Shown here piece by piece: positions 43,368 through 54,005 of a stretch of 64,000 nucleotides of DNA. Position numbers and translations under genes: made by a program. Position 1 is the first letter of the stretch, and every line of letters starts with the position of its first letter. The notes beneath the pieces were generated by a model. The model worked only from the letters and a program-made list of their open reading frames with translations. It did no database searches and was not told the DNA's origin. Source of the stretch: Piezodorus guildinii (Eukaryota; Arthropoda; Insecta; Hemiptera; Pentatomidae); assembly GCA_023052935.1 (NCBI GenBank), contig CM041292.1:176844111-176908110 (forward strand), read 5' to 3'.

Positions 43368-43649
43368 TTATGGTTTTTGTAAGGCAGGAATGAGATTTGT
43401 AAGGAGTGATATTAGAGGCATAACGAGGGATTTGATTTCGGAGATGAAGGATGTCATGAGACTGGTAAGGTCTGTGACATTTGATGGAGAAGGGATATGA
43501 GAAATTTGATGTTGAGGAGTTTTTTGAAGAATAGGAAAATTTTGCGGAATAGTTTGTTGTGGAATAGGTGGATTATGCTGAGGTAAACGTTGTTTCGGCA
43601 GGGCCTCGGCTTCATTACTCTGGTCCCCACCTCCAAGTAAGTGGGCAAA
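43368..43649 (-). pseudogene. Jockey-like ORF1, C-terminal fragment
   Basis: The frame AHLLGGGDQSNEAEALPKQR is followed by a Pro/Gln-rich stretch (PQHNPPIPQQTIPQNF) and a hydrophobic tail (SLVMPLISLLTNLIPALQ), ending in TAA at 43368-43370, immediately before the ORF2 ATG. The tight ORF1/ORF2 junction is usual for Jockey-type elements. The nucleic-acid-binding knuckles of a Gag-like ORF1 would lie upstream and are lost by 5' truncation. Confidence 0.75.
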
Positions 43650-43661
43650 TGTTTCTACTAC
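43650..43661. repeat. Target-site duplication, right copy
   Basis: TGTTTCTACTAC, identical to 40623-40634. Confidence 0.9.
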
Positions 43662-43945
43662 TAACTACATATTTCGTCTTATCGGCATTTATTTCGAGCC
43701 ATATTTCTCTACCGGTTTTTATCAACGCACTTGTATTTAGTTGTATAGTTTCCGTGTCTTCACCTAGCAGTATCAAATCATCAGCATATCCCAGAATCGG
43801 AATTTGATCTCCCAGATTTAAACCTCTCTCGGTAAACGTCACCTTTTCAATGACATATTCTAATGCTATATAACACAACAACAAACAACAAGTGAATCGG
43901 AATCACCTTGTTTCAAACCCAATCGCACCTCAAATCTCTCGAAGT
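43662..43945 (-). pseudogene. LINE RT core with YADD, above the nested insertion
   Basis: The minus strand reads FERFEVRLGLKQGDSDSL, then ALEYVIEKVTFTERGLNL, PILGYADDLILLGEDTETI (catalytic YADD), LEINADKTKYVVSSRN. With one TSD copy removed the codons continue as S-D-D-L-G into 40622, so the two pieces are one gene. The N-terminal part is missing beyond 43945. The family is a common insect APE-type non-LTR lineage with the GLKQGD signature; I cannot name the clade securely. Confidence 0.88.
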
Positions 43946-44090
43946 AGTAATTAAATAACTATAGAATTAAAAGAATATAAAGAAACTATTGTAGAAAGAA
44001 CGAAGTAAATAATCCAAATTAAGTACGAAATACGCACAATTTTAAATAAACCCTGATATGGCAGAATTTGCATAACATTCTTTTCCTTAG
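43946..44090. other. Unassigned AT-rich DNA (possible intron)
   Basis: Ends in CATTCTTTTCCTTAG, a good splice-acceptor context. Confidence 0.3.
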
Positions 44091-44174
44091 GTTTGCTCTG
44101 CTGAGATCAGTTCTCTTTTCTGCTGACTCAAAACTTACACCGACAGACCTTTCATGCTTCAAGCAAAAGCAGAG
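44091..44174 (+). CDS. Candidate internal exon of an unrecognised host gene
   Basis: This 84-bp segment lies between the acceptor context ATTCTTTTCCTTAG and the donor AGAG|GTTAGT. One frame is open throughout: after one leading base it reads FALLRSVLFSADSKLTPTDL then SCFKQKQ, with two bases left over, so the exon keeps phase. Base composition is much less AT-rich than the flanks. It belongs to no repeat seen elsewhere in the window. I do not recognise the protein. It does not join in frame directly to the candidate exon at 48811, so either further exons lie between or they belong to different genes. It could also be chance. Confidence 0.4.
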
Positions 44175-44467
44175 GTTAGTATTAAAATAACATAAAAAAT
44201 AAATGAGATAACAGTAGGATTCTTTAGAACTGCTATTCTGACGGTTTGTTGAATATAAACCAACTAATTATAATTTTTAAGTTTGACATTTATTTTTTTC
44301 AAATTTTTAATAGCTTGGATTTAGTCTTTCTATTCAACTCGTTGATAACTTAATTATGTACAAAACTTATTCAAATTATTATACCATTAATCTCCATACA
44401 TGGTTAAAACTTCGAAAAACTTCTTTTAGGTTAAAGTTCCTTTTTAAGAGTAAAGAACACAGTTTTT
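44175..44467. other. Unassigned AT-rich DNA (possible intron)
   Basis: No gene or repeat recognised. Confidence 0.3.
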
Positions 44468-44478
44468 AAGAAACCTTA

Positions 44479-44605
44479 TTTTTTTTATTTATATTTTATT
44501 GAATTTTACAACTTTATACTATCATAAATACAATAAGTAAAAGTGTTGAATTATAATAAAAGGCGTAAAAGGCTTGTGAAGAAACTACCCAGCGGTAGTA
44601 CTTCG
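44479..44605 (-). mobile_element. Minimal Jockey-like LINE 3' end, 11-bp TSD
   Basis: T-run, AATTTTACAACTTTATACTA, AGTAAAAGTGTTGAATTATA, GAAACTACCCAGCGGTAGTA. Direct repeat AAGAAACCTTA at 44468-44478 and 44606-44616. Only 127 bp long. Confidence 0.85.
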
Positions 44606-44616
44606 AAGAAACCTTA

Positions 44617-45365
44617 ATTTAAAATAGTGTTTTGACGAGATTACTTATATTTTTGGGTAATTACCAAACATAAAACTTAAATAATTTAATCGCTTATTTT
44701 TTTTATTATTATTCCGCTTTGAAATAGGGTAATTTTACACCAAACTTATTTTTTACCTTCATTATAATCAGAGATATTTAATAAAGGGTGTTTTTCGTGC
44801 AAACACATTTCGATTTTTAATGCGACTCCTGAGTAGGCCCTAATATAAGTCTAATGGATTAATGTCTAGTTTTACCCCCAAAAATTTATAAAAATCGGTG
44901 ACATATTTGGGATCCTTTCCTTGTTAATTTTTTTTTTTACAATATTTAATATAAAATACACACGTACATAAAATACAGTTGCAAAAAAAAAAGTATTCGT
45001 GTACCAAAAATGAAAAATAATACAACCAAAATAGATAGTAGTTTTGACACTGATTTGGCTTAAAATTGCTTAATTATATATATCATATTTGAAGATAAAA
45101 CGTAATTGCACTTTTGCTGTCTTATTTTTCTTAAATATGAAATATCTGTTATCCGTTTTTTTTTTAGCGAAACGTACCATATAGACACACAGAGATTACA
45201 TAAACTCGGAGGAAGTTATTACGTGTATCTCCTCTGGCGCGATTTAACCTAAAAAAAAAATGGTAATGTTTTGTTTTTCGTTGCTCTCGTTGATTCTCTT
45301 TTTTTTTTTCTTTTTTGTTTTCATATATCTTATCAATGCTAATAAAGCGAAATAGTTAATCATTT
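44617..45365. other. Unassigned AT-rich DNA
   Basis: No gene recognised. 45080-45240 has weak resemblance to family A (TTAAATATGAAATATCTG). Confidence 0.3.
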
Positions 45366-45369
45366 AGGA

Positions 45370-46626
45370 GTAATTTGAAATATTTGGTGCGCGAAACACA
45401 CAACCTTTACTTACCTCCGTTGTCTAAATCCATTTAAGAATGTTCAAATACTGAGATATGAATAAAGATTAAAGAATTAATTACATAGAGTTTCATTAAA
45501 AAAATGTGTTTCATCAAATGATTTATTATATTATTATCTGTAAAAATCAGTTGTTTTTTTTTTCAGTTGTAACGGTTTTTCATCACTCACTATTTTTGCT
45601 CATGAGATAATATTTTTTTTATACATCTATATTACTATAATTAAGTTAAAAAACACAAAAAATGTATTAAAAAAGTTTCGTTTTTTCTCCTTTATTTGTA
45701 TATCAAATTTGTTCAACCTACATATTTACCCGTTTTTTATTAATGCTAACAAGATGTTACGGTTAATTTGTTTGGATTTACAATTTTTTTTTTTTTTTTA
45801 TTTATTTATAGTAATTTACAACTGCACTAAAGAATAAAATAAGTAAATATGTAGAATGAATATAAAAAGTCATGAAAATGTCTTGAGAAAGAACCACCCG
45901 GTGGTAGCACTTCACTAACTATTTTAATACAGTAGGTCCCGAGGCCACCTTCTTTTCAGTCGCCTTGGAGGGTTATCAGGGATATCTGAGGAAGATAAAT
46001 TACGGACAAGTGGGTTTGTATGGGCAGGGAGTTTAGAATGGAAAGAGGAGTATCTATCACGGGCTATGTCTGCAACAAATGGGATGTTTAGGTCATTAAG
46101 GAGGAGTTGATTTGTGACAAAATAAGGAGCATTCAGGATTTTGCGAAGGATTTTGGATTGTAAGGACTGGATGCGGGAGGAATTAGATGGTGTTTACAAA
46201 ATTAAAATAACTTTAGAGGCAGAAAATTTAAAAATATCGGCAATTAAACATGGTCAGACTATTTCAATCAGAATCAAATCCCATAAAATTTTACATCGAT
46301 ATAGCGAGTTTATTCAAAATCTTTAGAGCCATTTTCGAGAATCGTAATAAGGTGCAAAACGCATTGTTTTGTTTGTATATATTTTGTTGAAAAAGTTACT
46401 GCAAAATGTGTGGCGTATATGATACTAAAATATGAAATTTTTGTTTTAAACAACTTAGCATTTTTCAGATGCTCTGACCACAATCACACATAGACCTTTT
46501 TGCGGGACTTGGTTATTTGGACAGGGGACCGTAAAACGTTTATTTCCGTTGAAAACTGTAATTCCAAACTTTACACGATGGCAATACATTCTCTTACTAT
46601 ATATTTCATATATAGGTAAGTGAAAG
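45370..46626 (-). repeat. Family A copy split by a Jockey-like LINE
   Basis: Left end ATTTGGTGCGCGAAACACAC, right end TATTTCATATATAGGTAAGT. The copy is continuous across the LINE when one TSD (TTTACAA) is removed. Confidence 0.8.
45784..46192 (-). mobile_element. 5'-truncated Jockey-like LINE with TSD
   Basis: T-run, GTAATTTACAACTGCACTAA, CCCGAGGCCACCTTCTTTTC, ATTTTGCGAAGGATTTTGG. TTTACAA flanks it at 45777-45783 and 46193-46199. It is close in sequence to the copy at 247-860 and shares its subfamily-specific text (CAGTAGGTCCCGAGGCC). Confidence 0.85.
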
Positions 46627-46970
46627 TAAAACCTTGTAAGTTAATACTAATCCTAAAATTCAATAAGATCCCTCGGACAATCTTATTTCCAAAATAATTC
46701 TCGATATTCGGTCATCAGCTAGCCTTGGCATTTAGCCTGGCACTAATGACAGGGTCGTCTGAGCAGGGTTTGTCATTCTTTAAAAAAATCTAGTGGACTC
46801 ATCATACCTTTTATACAGACTTCCTCTAGAGAAAATTTAGCAGTGAAAGTAATCATTAAAGCTTCCCATATGTATTATGATTAGTTTCAATCAAAACAAC
46901 AGTATCCATGAAATACCGTTTTAGAAATAGCAAGCAAAAACAACAGTTAACGTCAGTCTTTTTGCTTATT
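46627..46970. other. Unassigned DNA
   Basis: CATCAGCTAGCCTTGGCATTTAGC at 46713-46736 begins a 17-codon open stretch, too short to call an exon. Confidence 0.3.
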
Positions 46971-46971
46971 T

Positions 46972-47245
46972 ATTTAACGTCACTTAATGCTACTATGGCT
47001 ATTCGGACGATGTTACAGTGGGAATCATAAATTTTGCCTAGTCAGGTTTAATTAGGATAGGGATCTTTAACGAGTACCTGACATCGCACAGGCTCGGTAC
47101 ATTCTTTTAACGTCCCTCCGAAGGACGGCATAAACTAAGGATTTTTTACTCTCATCAAAACATCCTAGGACCACCTACGGGTTTGAACCCAGGTTCTTTG
47201 GCATAGGAGACTGTTATGCTAGCCACCATGCTACAGGTAACCCCT
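46972..47245 (-). mobile_element. SINE family 1 (minus)
   Basis: The tail TTATTTATTTAACGTCACTT on the left, B-box complement GGGTTTGAACCC and head at 47240. About 270 bp. Confidence 0.85.
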
Positions 47246-47414
47246 TTAAGTCAGTCTTCATTCAATTTTGCTATATGATTTGTGCAATTGTCCGCAAATT
47301 TTGAAACTTCCAGGGGTATATATATTTATTAAGGTGACACGGATTAGATTAACAAGCTTCAAAACATTTTTTTTATCTTGTCTCATTCGTAAATAGGAAC
47401 ATTTTTATGCCAAA

Positions 47415-47935
47415 CACAGTTTTCTGCGTTTGGTTTATTATTTTTAAAATGAACCTTTGTAATCGAACAAAAAAAATTAACCCACCCTCTTCAAAATTTG
47501 AGGGCTCACCTTTCAAGATACGTTGAATCCGAATAACAAATAAAAGAAATCTGTTGGTCAGACATCCGCTGCATTTCTCCGAAACTGCAGTACCAACATT
47601 TATGAAATTCGGCAAAAAAATATCAGGGCATTTAAAAATGATCCTACCTAAACGCCTAGACGTACATCAGTCAATTAGCTTTATAATGATAATTAAAGAT
47701 AGAGAAATATGTTATTAACGTTTTCTAACCAAAAAAAAACCCGAATAATTATAAAAAAGAAAAGAAAAAACTTGATATTTTACTTATAAATACGACTATA
47801 ACTCAGTTATTTTTTAAGATAGAGAAAAAATTGTATTGAGTTTTAGGATGAGGACACTGCGAAGAATAAAAAAATAAAAGAAGAGGAAAAATGGAAATCA
47901 TGCTTCTATATACACTTTTAACTTTCTCATTGTCG
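47415..47935 (+). repeat. Family C copy (start to middle)
   Basis: GTTTGGTTTATTATTTTTAA, GAACCTTTGTAATCGAAC, TTTGAGGGCTCACCTTTCAA, ATCCGAATAACAAATAAAAG. It ends near AACTTTCTCATTGTCGAAG and abuts family A. Confidence 0.65.
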
Positions 47936-47937
47936 AA

Positions 47938-48395
47938 GACAAAAGATATGAATACCGTTGGAAAGCTACAAATTTTATTTTTTTAAAAATCATCTTATAC
48001 ACCAAATCACATGCCATGTATAACTTAATGGAGAGTGATGAATATCTGATAAATCTAACTGATTGTAATAGATAAACTTATGATAGATTATTTAATAAAA
48101 TACATGTTTCTATTGAAAATTAATGTGACTGATGAGGGAGTTATTTTTGCTTATCTAGTTTTAATTGGGATAGGGATCTTTGTAACATCGCACAAGCTCC
48201 GGACTACCTTTTTTACGTCCTCTTCGAAGGACGGCATACTAAGGATTGTTTATCCCCATTAAAAAATCCTAGGACCATCTGCGGTTTGAATCCGTGATCT
48301 TGGACCCAATGTAATTAATTATATAGCAATTTCTTTTTATCTCTAAATGTATTTGAAAATTCTTAAATTAATTTTAACAACGAAGTTGCGCGCAA
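47938..48395 (+). repeat. Family A fragment split by a SINE
   Basis: ACCGTTGGAAAGCTACAAAT, GGAGAGTGATGAATATCTGA and ACATGTTTCTATTGAAAATT; resumes at 48310 with TTTTTATCTCTAAATGTATT. Confidence 0.65.
48145..48302 (-). mobile_element. SINE family 1 fragment (minus)
   Basis: TTTAATTGGGATAGGGATCT, CATCGCACAAGCTCCGG, GTTTGAATCCGTGATCTTGG (degraded B-box complement). The 3' tail is missing. Confidence 0.7.
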
Positions 48396-48810
48396 TTGTT
48401 TTTTTTATTTACAGAGTCAAATGTTTTAATCTCTAGATCCTGATTTTTTTTTTAAATCTACGTAAGATCCAAATTCATAATTATTTTATTTATTAAACAA
48501 TTATAATGTTAGGTAAGACTTGAAGAGGTTGGTCTGGTTTAGTGGGTGTTGAATTACGGTAAAGGTTCTCAATTAAGAATAATTGAATTGACCTCAGTAA
48601 ACGTTCATATGTAACGATATTCATATGGGACAAACTCAGCGGTACACATACAGGTTTATTTTCAAGGCAAGAATTTATAGTAGCTAACAACCGTTAAAAT
48701 ATAATAATAGTTAAATAATAACATACAACAAAGTAGCACGTTGCATTCGCATCTCTCCGACCCAATTAAACCTCACCATCCTTCCTCCCACGGTCCATTG
48801 TCTTCATCAG
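48396..48810. other. Unassigned DNA, possible intron end
   Basis: Pyrimidine-rich 48770-48810 (CTCACCATCCTTCCTCCC ending CTTCATCAG) would suit a splice acceptor. Confidence 0.3.
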
Positions 48811-49068
48811 CTTCCCGATCCGCTGCTAACGACCCTGGCTAATTCCGGTTTTCCTCTTGATCGGGAGGCGATCCACCGGAGCCTCGTTCCGCTCCCAGGG
48901 CATGCGAGAGAACCGCAGGAGCTGTGGGAAGTGGAGGGAAAGCCTGAAGGAGTACTGTTAGCAGAACAGCTGTCTGGCCGGAAGTCGTCCGTGCAGTTTC
49001 TAGATCTCGAAGAGATGTTCAAGAGGCTCAGGCATTGCTCACTTCCGCCCAGTTCCTCCCACCATTAG
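48811..49068 (+). CDS. Candidate terminal exon of an unrecognised host gene
   Basis: After the pyrimidine tract and CATCAG, the frame is open for 85 codons to TAG at 49066-49068: LPDPLLTTLANSGFPLDREA, IHRSLVPLPGHAREPQELWE, EGKPEGVLLAEQLSGRKSSV, then QFLDLEEMFKRLRHCSLPP and SSSHH. GC content is far above the surroundings, and the acidic/basic LEEMFKRLRHC segment looks like a real helix. No repeat family in the window contains it. The family is not recognised. There is no Met-initiated start of useful length, which fits a 3' exon. The minus-strand open frame here (Ser-rich) looks like a shadow. A processed gene fragment is an alternative. Confidence 0.5.
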   Translation, partial: LPDPLLTTLANSGFPLDREAIHRSLVPLPGHAREPQELWEVEGKPEGVLLAEQLSGRKSSVQFLDLEEMFKRLRHCSLPPSSSHH

Positions 49069-50145
49069 TATCCTAAGTAGAATGAAAAGATAATACAGTA
49101 CTTTCCCCGAAATAGTTAAAAGCTTTATCTCTCTCTATATGTACTCGTTTGTATAAAATGATAACGCCATTCTAGGTCTTTCGCGAACTCTTTCTAAATC
49201 ACTGATTTTAATATGGTTTTCACTATAACTTAGGAAATTCTTCTCTGAAGGTTTATAAGTTAATATGCATTAAGTCGTACACGTTAAAAGAAAGTTATTT
49301 CACGCACATAATCCTATACAACATATGTTGTTTATAATTTTATTATTGGGAGGGGTTACGTGATTCAGTATTGCCACCGTACAGTATCGCACAAGTTATT
49401 TTCTTCTATGTAGATTGCATGATTTCAGAAATAAAAATAACGTACTAAATCGTATGTAAATGCTAAAATAAATGGAAAGCTGTAATCTATATTTATAAAA
49501 GAAAGTGCCATTTTACTTGATTTTCTGGTCATCACAGTTTCTCAAAAACGACTATGGTTGTGAAGATGAAATTTCTTCTCGAGGTATTTCCTTTAAGTGG
49601 TTAGAAAAAAATTTCTAAAAACATAAAACAAAATTGGTTTTCGAATAACTCAAAAACTATACGCATCCTCAAAAACTATAAATACTCATTTGTATGACAA
49701 TCAAATTTCTACCTATCTAAAAGCAAAATCAACTTAATCCGATCAGTAATAGCATATATACTAAAATATTTATAACAAATATATTTAGATACATATCGTT
49801 TCATAGCCATGTTTCGTGTGTTGGTTTCTATCGAATTCATATGTTTCATTATTGTTGGTTTTTCAAAATGATCAATAGCCTGAAAAAGGTTTAACTTTTG
49901 AAAAGATAATAGAGCTTAGTTCTGAATCCTCAAAAATTGCGAGCTTATTCAGTTGGAAGAGTACATCCCCGAGAGGAAAAAATGCTCATTTATGTTACAT
50001 GAAGTTACAATGGTATAGAATGATAATGTTTTAAAGCAAAAATGTCAGTATTACATAATCACGGGTATGACACTTGCTACTGGTATGTTATTGTAAATTA
50101 AACTGAATAAAATTAATATCTGACAATCAACAATAATCATTTTTG
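49069..50145. other. Unassigned DNA downstream of candidate exon
   Basis: No gene recognised. AATAAA strings at about 49431 and 49468 could serve as polyadenylation signals but are also expected by chance. Confidence 0.35.
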
Positions 50146-50147
50146 CT

Positions 50148-50752
50148 TTCACTTACTATATATAGGGGAAGTATTGCGATCGTGAACATTTTCGAATTCC
50201 AGTTTTCAACGGAAATACATATTTTAGGGTCCCCTGAGTCCAAATAACCAAGTTCCGCAAAAAGGTCTCTGTGTGTGTGTATGACGATATTTTACATTTT
50301 TTTTTCCTGTAAAGTACCTTTAATTTTGTAGATTCTATAAAAATAGCCATGTTATCTAGTTAACATTGATAAATAACAGCTAAATATGTAAGTTGTGCGA
50401 ATTTAAGAAATAACTTGAGGAGAAAAATGAAAAAAAAAAAATGTAGTGCAATTCTTTGAACATAAGAGCAGTAATATACATGTATGATATACCGTTGGAA
50501 AGCTAAAGATTTTAGAAAAAATATTATCACATACACAAGTTTTTAAAAGTTAATAGAGAGTGATGAAATGAAGATAAAACTAACTGATTATTTTAGATAA
50601 TAATATAATAGATTTTTTAATAAAACACATGTTTCTGCATAAATTCAATTTAATTCTTTAATAGTTTCACGTATCTCTACCTGTATTTGAAAATTCTTTC
50701 ATTGATTTTAAAAATGGAGGTAAGTGAAAGTCGTGTGTTGCCCGCACTAGAT
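50148..50752 (+). repeat. Family A copy, internally deleted
   Basis: Hairpin end (ACTATATATAGGGGAAG), GT tract, then a jump near 50285 straight to AAAGTACCTTTAATTTTGTA, so roughly 250-300 bp of the canonical interior is gone. The end is GGAGGTAAGTGAAAGTCGTG..GCACTAGATTTTT. Confidence 0.8.
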
Positions 50753-51395
50753 TTTTTTGTCATACATAGACATACTTAAAAGTTTAACTCACTGGTATCT
50801 CAGGTATGTTTGTATTGTATAACCTCACCTAACAAACATATTATAAACAACTTCCTTCGGTCGCAGCAATTAAAAAAAAATAGTTGCGTGCAAAGCCAAG
50901 CTAGTAAATCCATAAAATAACAGCCTTATTAATTATTTCTACTTATAGATCTTTTCATAAAAACAGATGTTTCACTGTAAATTAAATGGGTCTCCTGGAG
51001 AAACTAATTTAACCTATTATAATGTACTTTAAAAAAGTTCATTTTAAATATAAAATAGTATTAAATCGAATAAAATAGGAACCGTTTAACAAAAAAATAA
51101 ATAAACAGAAGTCGATAAATAGGTACTTCCAGGTGGTTCGAACGGTACGGGCTTGAGGGCAGTGGCGGCACTCTTATCTGGTTAATGTCTACACTATTCA
51201 ATAGTACTACATACGTAAACCAACAACACGATAATATTTTCCTATGTTTCAATAAAACAATTTTTAATTCATTTTAATTTTAAATTCCAAATAAAATTAT
51301 TAAGACAAAAAAAAAAAAATGTTCAGGCTCAAACATAATACATAGGTTCAAACACTAAGCACAAATCTCCCAGTTATTCCTTAGTCTACCTTAAG
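50753..51395. other. Unassigned DNA
   Basis: No gene recognised. Confidence 0.3.
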
Positions 51396-51454
51396 AGGAC
51401 TACAGTACGTTCGTTATTTAGCCCAAGAATACTTGCCTATCATATCCTAGGCCC

Positions 51455-51860
51455 AGTCCATAAATTACTTGGGATTAGAAATGGACAAATCCTTAACTTT
51501 AACAAAATATATAAATAATAAATGCAATAGAGCGAACAATATTATCAACAAAATGACCCCACACTTCAATAGCTACTTAAAACTATCACAAAAAAACAAA
51601 CTAATACTCTACAAAACTGTCATTCGTCCCATATTGACCTAGGCTGCCACAGCCTGGAGTTACACATGACATTCCAATTATTGGAAAATGCAGGTGGTGC
51701 AGAACACATGCATGCGAATCGTAAATAATTATCCTCGTTACACGCGAATCACAACCATGTTATCGGATTTACATCTCCCGTCGATTAAAAACTATGCGTA
51801 CTCGCTGGCAATTTTTTTATCTCTACTAGTGAAAACCCAATCGTTCAAAAAATAGGTGAT
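51455..51860 (+). pseudogene. LINE reverse transcriptase C-terminal part (plus)
   Basis: In-frame text INYLGLEMDKSLTLTKYINN, NNIINKMTPHFNSYLKLSQK, NKLILYKTVIRPILT, stop, AATAWSYT, stop, KMQVVQNTCMRIVNNYPRY, LSDLHLPSIKNYAYSLA. This is the Jockey/R1-type region after the catalytic core (YLG..LILYKTVIRPI..G..W). Two in-frame stops (TAG, TGA); no 3' UTR or tail could be assigned. It is from a different family than the common Jockey-like copies here. Confidence 0.8.
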
Positions 51861-52050
51861 ACGACAAGAACACACTAAAACGTTACATACATAAACTTAC
51901 AAAAGACTTCTGCATTAATTTCGAAATTTAAAAAAGAAAAATTATTAGTTCGATATATTAGCATATAACCATTGTTTTCACTTAGTTTGTTTTTTTTACT
52001 ATAATTTGTTTAATTTTTACTTTAATTGTTTTGTTTTTACTTAAATTCTT
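51861..52050. other. AT-rich spacer
   Basis: Nothing recognised. Confidence 0.3.
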
Positions 52051-52055
52051 TTTTA

Positions 52056-53212
52056 CTTTCACTTACCTATATATGAAATATATTGTAAGGAAAAGTATTG
52101 CGATCGCGAAAATTTTCGAATTCCAGTTTTCAACGAAAATACACGTTGTGTGTGTGTGTGTTTTTGTTCATTTATTTATTTATGCCATATGCTACTATGG
52201 CTAATCGGACGATGCTACAGTAGGAGTCCTAAATTTTTCCTATTCAGGTTTTATTAGGATAGGGATCTTTAACGAGTACCTGACATCGCACAGGTTCGGG
52301 ACCACTTTTAACGTCCCCTCCGAAGGACAGCATAACTAAGGATTTTTTACTCCCATTGAAAAAATCCTAGGACAACCTGCGGGTTTGAACCCGTGACCTT
52401 TGGCATAGGAGGCTGTTATGCTAACCACCCAGCTACAAGTGATCCCTGTGTATGTGTGTGTGGTAACTCCAGCGTGTAAACGAAAAGTCCTATGAAACTG
52501 GAATTTCATATTTAAGGCAACTATACTCCCGAGATGTTATAAAATCTTTTTTATCAAAATCCTCTAACCAGAAGAGGTACTTTATACAATGCATTTTGCA
52601 CCTTTTTACGATTTCCTCAAAGAGGCCCCAACGATTTTTATGAAACTCGCTATACATCGATGTACAATTTAATGGCTTTAATATCAAGTAGATTACATTC
52701 TGATAGAAATAGTCTGATAGTGTTAAATGTGATATTTTAAATTTTCTTCTTCTAAAGTACCTTTAATTCTGTAGATTACATAAAAATAACCAAGTTATCT
52801 TGTTACCACTGATGGAAAACAAATAAATATATAAGTTGGACAAATTCAAATATCAACTAAAGGATAAAACTGAAAAAATATTTTTTTAATGCCTTTTTTC
52901 GTTTTTGAGTATAAGAACTGTAAGATAAATGTATAAAATACCGTTGGAAAGCTAATGATTTTAGAAAAAATATTATCTTATACATAAGCTTGTAAAAGTT
53001 AATAAATAGAGATGAAAAGCCGATAAAACTAACTGATTATGTTAGATAATAATATAATAGAATTTTTATCAAAATACATGTTTCTATAGCAATTCAATTT
53101 AATTAATTATTTAAATGGTTTTACTCATTTTTATGAGTATTTTAAAATTCTTTAATCGATTTTTAAAACGGTGGTAAGTGAATGTCTTGTGTTGCCCGCA
53201 CCAGATTTGTTT
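52056..53212 (+). repeat. Family A copy split by a SINE
   Basis: Hairpin end CTTTCACTTACCTATATATG, ACACGTT then the GT tract, SINE, then GGTAACTCCAGCGTGTAAAC onward to GGTGGTAAGTGAATGTCTTG..CGCACCAGATTTG. The segment normally between ACACGTT and the GT tract is missing. Confidence 0.8.
52165..52446 (-). mobile_element. SINE family 1 (minus) inside a GT microsatellite
   Basis: TTTATTTATTTATGCCATAT tail, AATCGGACGATGCTACAG, AACCTGCGGGTTTGAACCCG (B-box complement), head near GTTATGCTAACCACCCAGC. GT repeats flank both sides, so the TSD is within the repeat. Confidence 0.85.
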
Positions 53213-53707
53213 TATTGTGTAGGTTTTGTTTTCTAATTTTTTCTAATGTTCTAAATGTAACATAGGCTACGATTACCATTAACCCTACTGTAAATATCAC
53301 GTAAAAGCAACATTTAATTGGTGCAATTACCACATGTATTAAGTTTGAGGCATGTGGCTATTTGTAAAATATTGACAAATAAAATTCTTAATAAAAAAAT
53401 CAAAAAAACTTGCCTATCAAATACCACCTCAGTTATACTGACTGAGTACAAATCTCTCAATTATGCGTCGTTTAACCTTCTAAGTTAGCAGGAGGACGAA
53501 ATCATCCTGAATGTATAAAGCCCGAGTTAGGTTCTCACAACTGAAGGTTTGGTAATATCCTGAGATAGTGAAAGTCCTGTATAAATTATACTTCAGCTCC
53601 AGCTCAGTTCATCAATAACTGGTTCTTAAGTTCATAGCGACGTCTAGTTTCCTTTCCTGACCGCGGGCAAACCCTCCGGCCATGTGTGGGTCTATTTGCA
53701 AAACATC

Positions 53708-53743
<36 letters not shown>

Positions 53744-54005
53744 CTTAGGTAATAACAACCTCTATATATATTATCTAGTTTTTACCTGCCAGACGTTACG
53801 ACGACAGAAAAAAAAAACATAAAAAACACAGCAAAGTCAATTTCTTCCTGGCTGAAAAAAAAACTGTAGATCTTGGATATGTCAATCTACAATTTTCTGA
53901 TTATTAATTGAGAGAAAATAGAGGTTTCAAAACGTGGCTATTTCCGTTAAAACCAATATAGCTACAATACACAGTAGGTTCTAGCGAAAAATATTATATT
54001 AAAAA
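53213..54005. other. Unassigned DNA with a 29-bp T run at 53710-53738
   Basis: No gene recognised. 53625-53690 (GCGACGTCTAGTTTCC, GACCGCGGGCAAACCC) is locally GC-rich. Confidence 0.35.

Larger units (their letters stand above)
40635..43649 (-). mobile_element. Jockey-like LINE, ~3 kb, nested
   Basis: Order on the minus strand: end of ORF1, ORF2 (endonuclease, reverse transcriptase), an approximately 420-bp 3' UTR and a 21-bp poly(A) (T-run 40635-40655). It is flanked by a 12-bp TSD. The 5' end begins inside ORF1, so this is a 5'-truncated copy. ORF2 has one stop, one frameshift and an internal deletion. It is the longest LINE in the window. The same 3' coding text occurs in the shorter remnants at 12.2 and 23.6 kb at lower identity. 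Confidence 0.93.

Noticed and set aside
43454..43648. Met-initiated ORF (MPTYLEVGTRVMKPRP..)
   Set aside because: The neighbouring frame gives the Jockey-like ORF1 C-terminus ending exactly at the ORF2 start; this one is a shadow.
46713..46776. Possible small exon (LALAFSLALMTGSSEQ)
   Set aside because: Only 17 codons, poor donor context, and its phase does not join the exon candidate at 44091.
48807..49022. Ser-rich minus-strand ORF
   Set aside because: The opposite strand has a longer, better protein-like frame with a splice acceptor; the Ser/Arg-rich reading looks like its complement.
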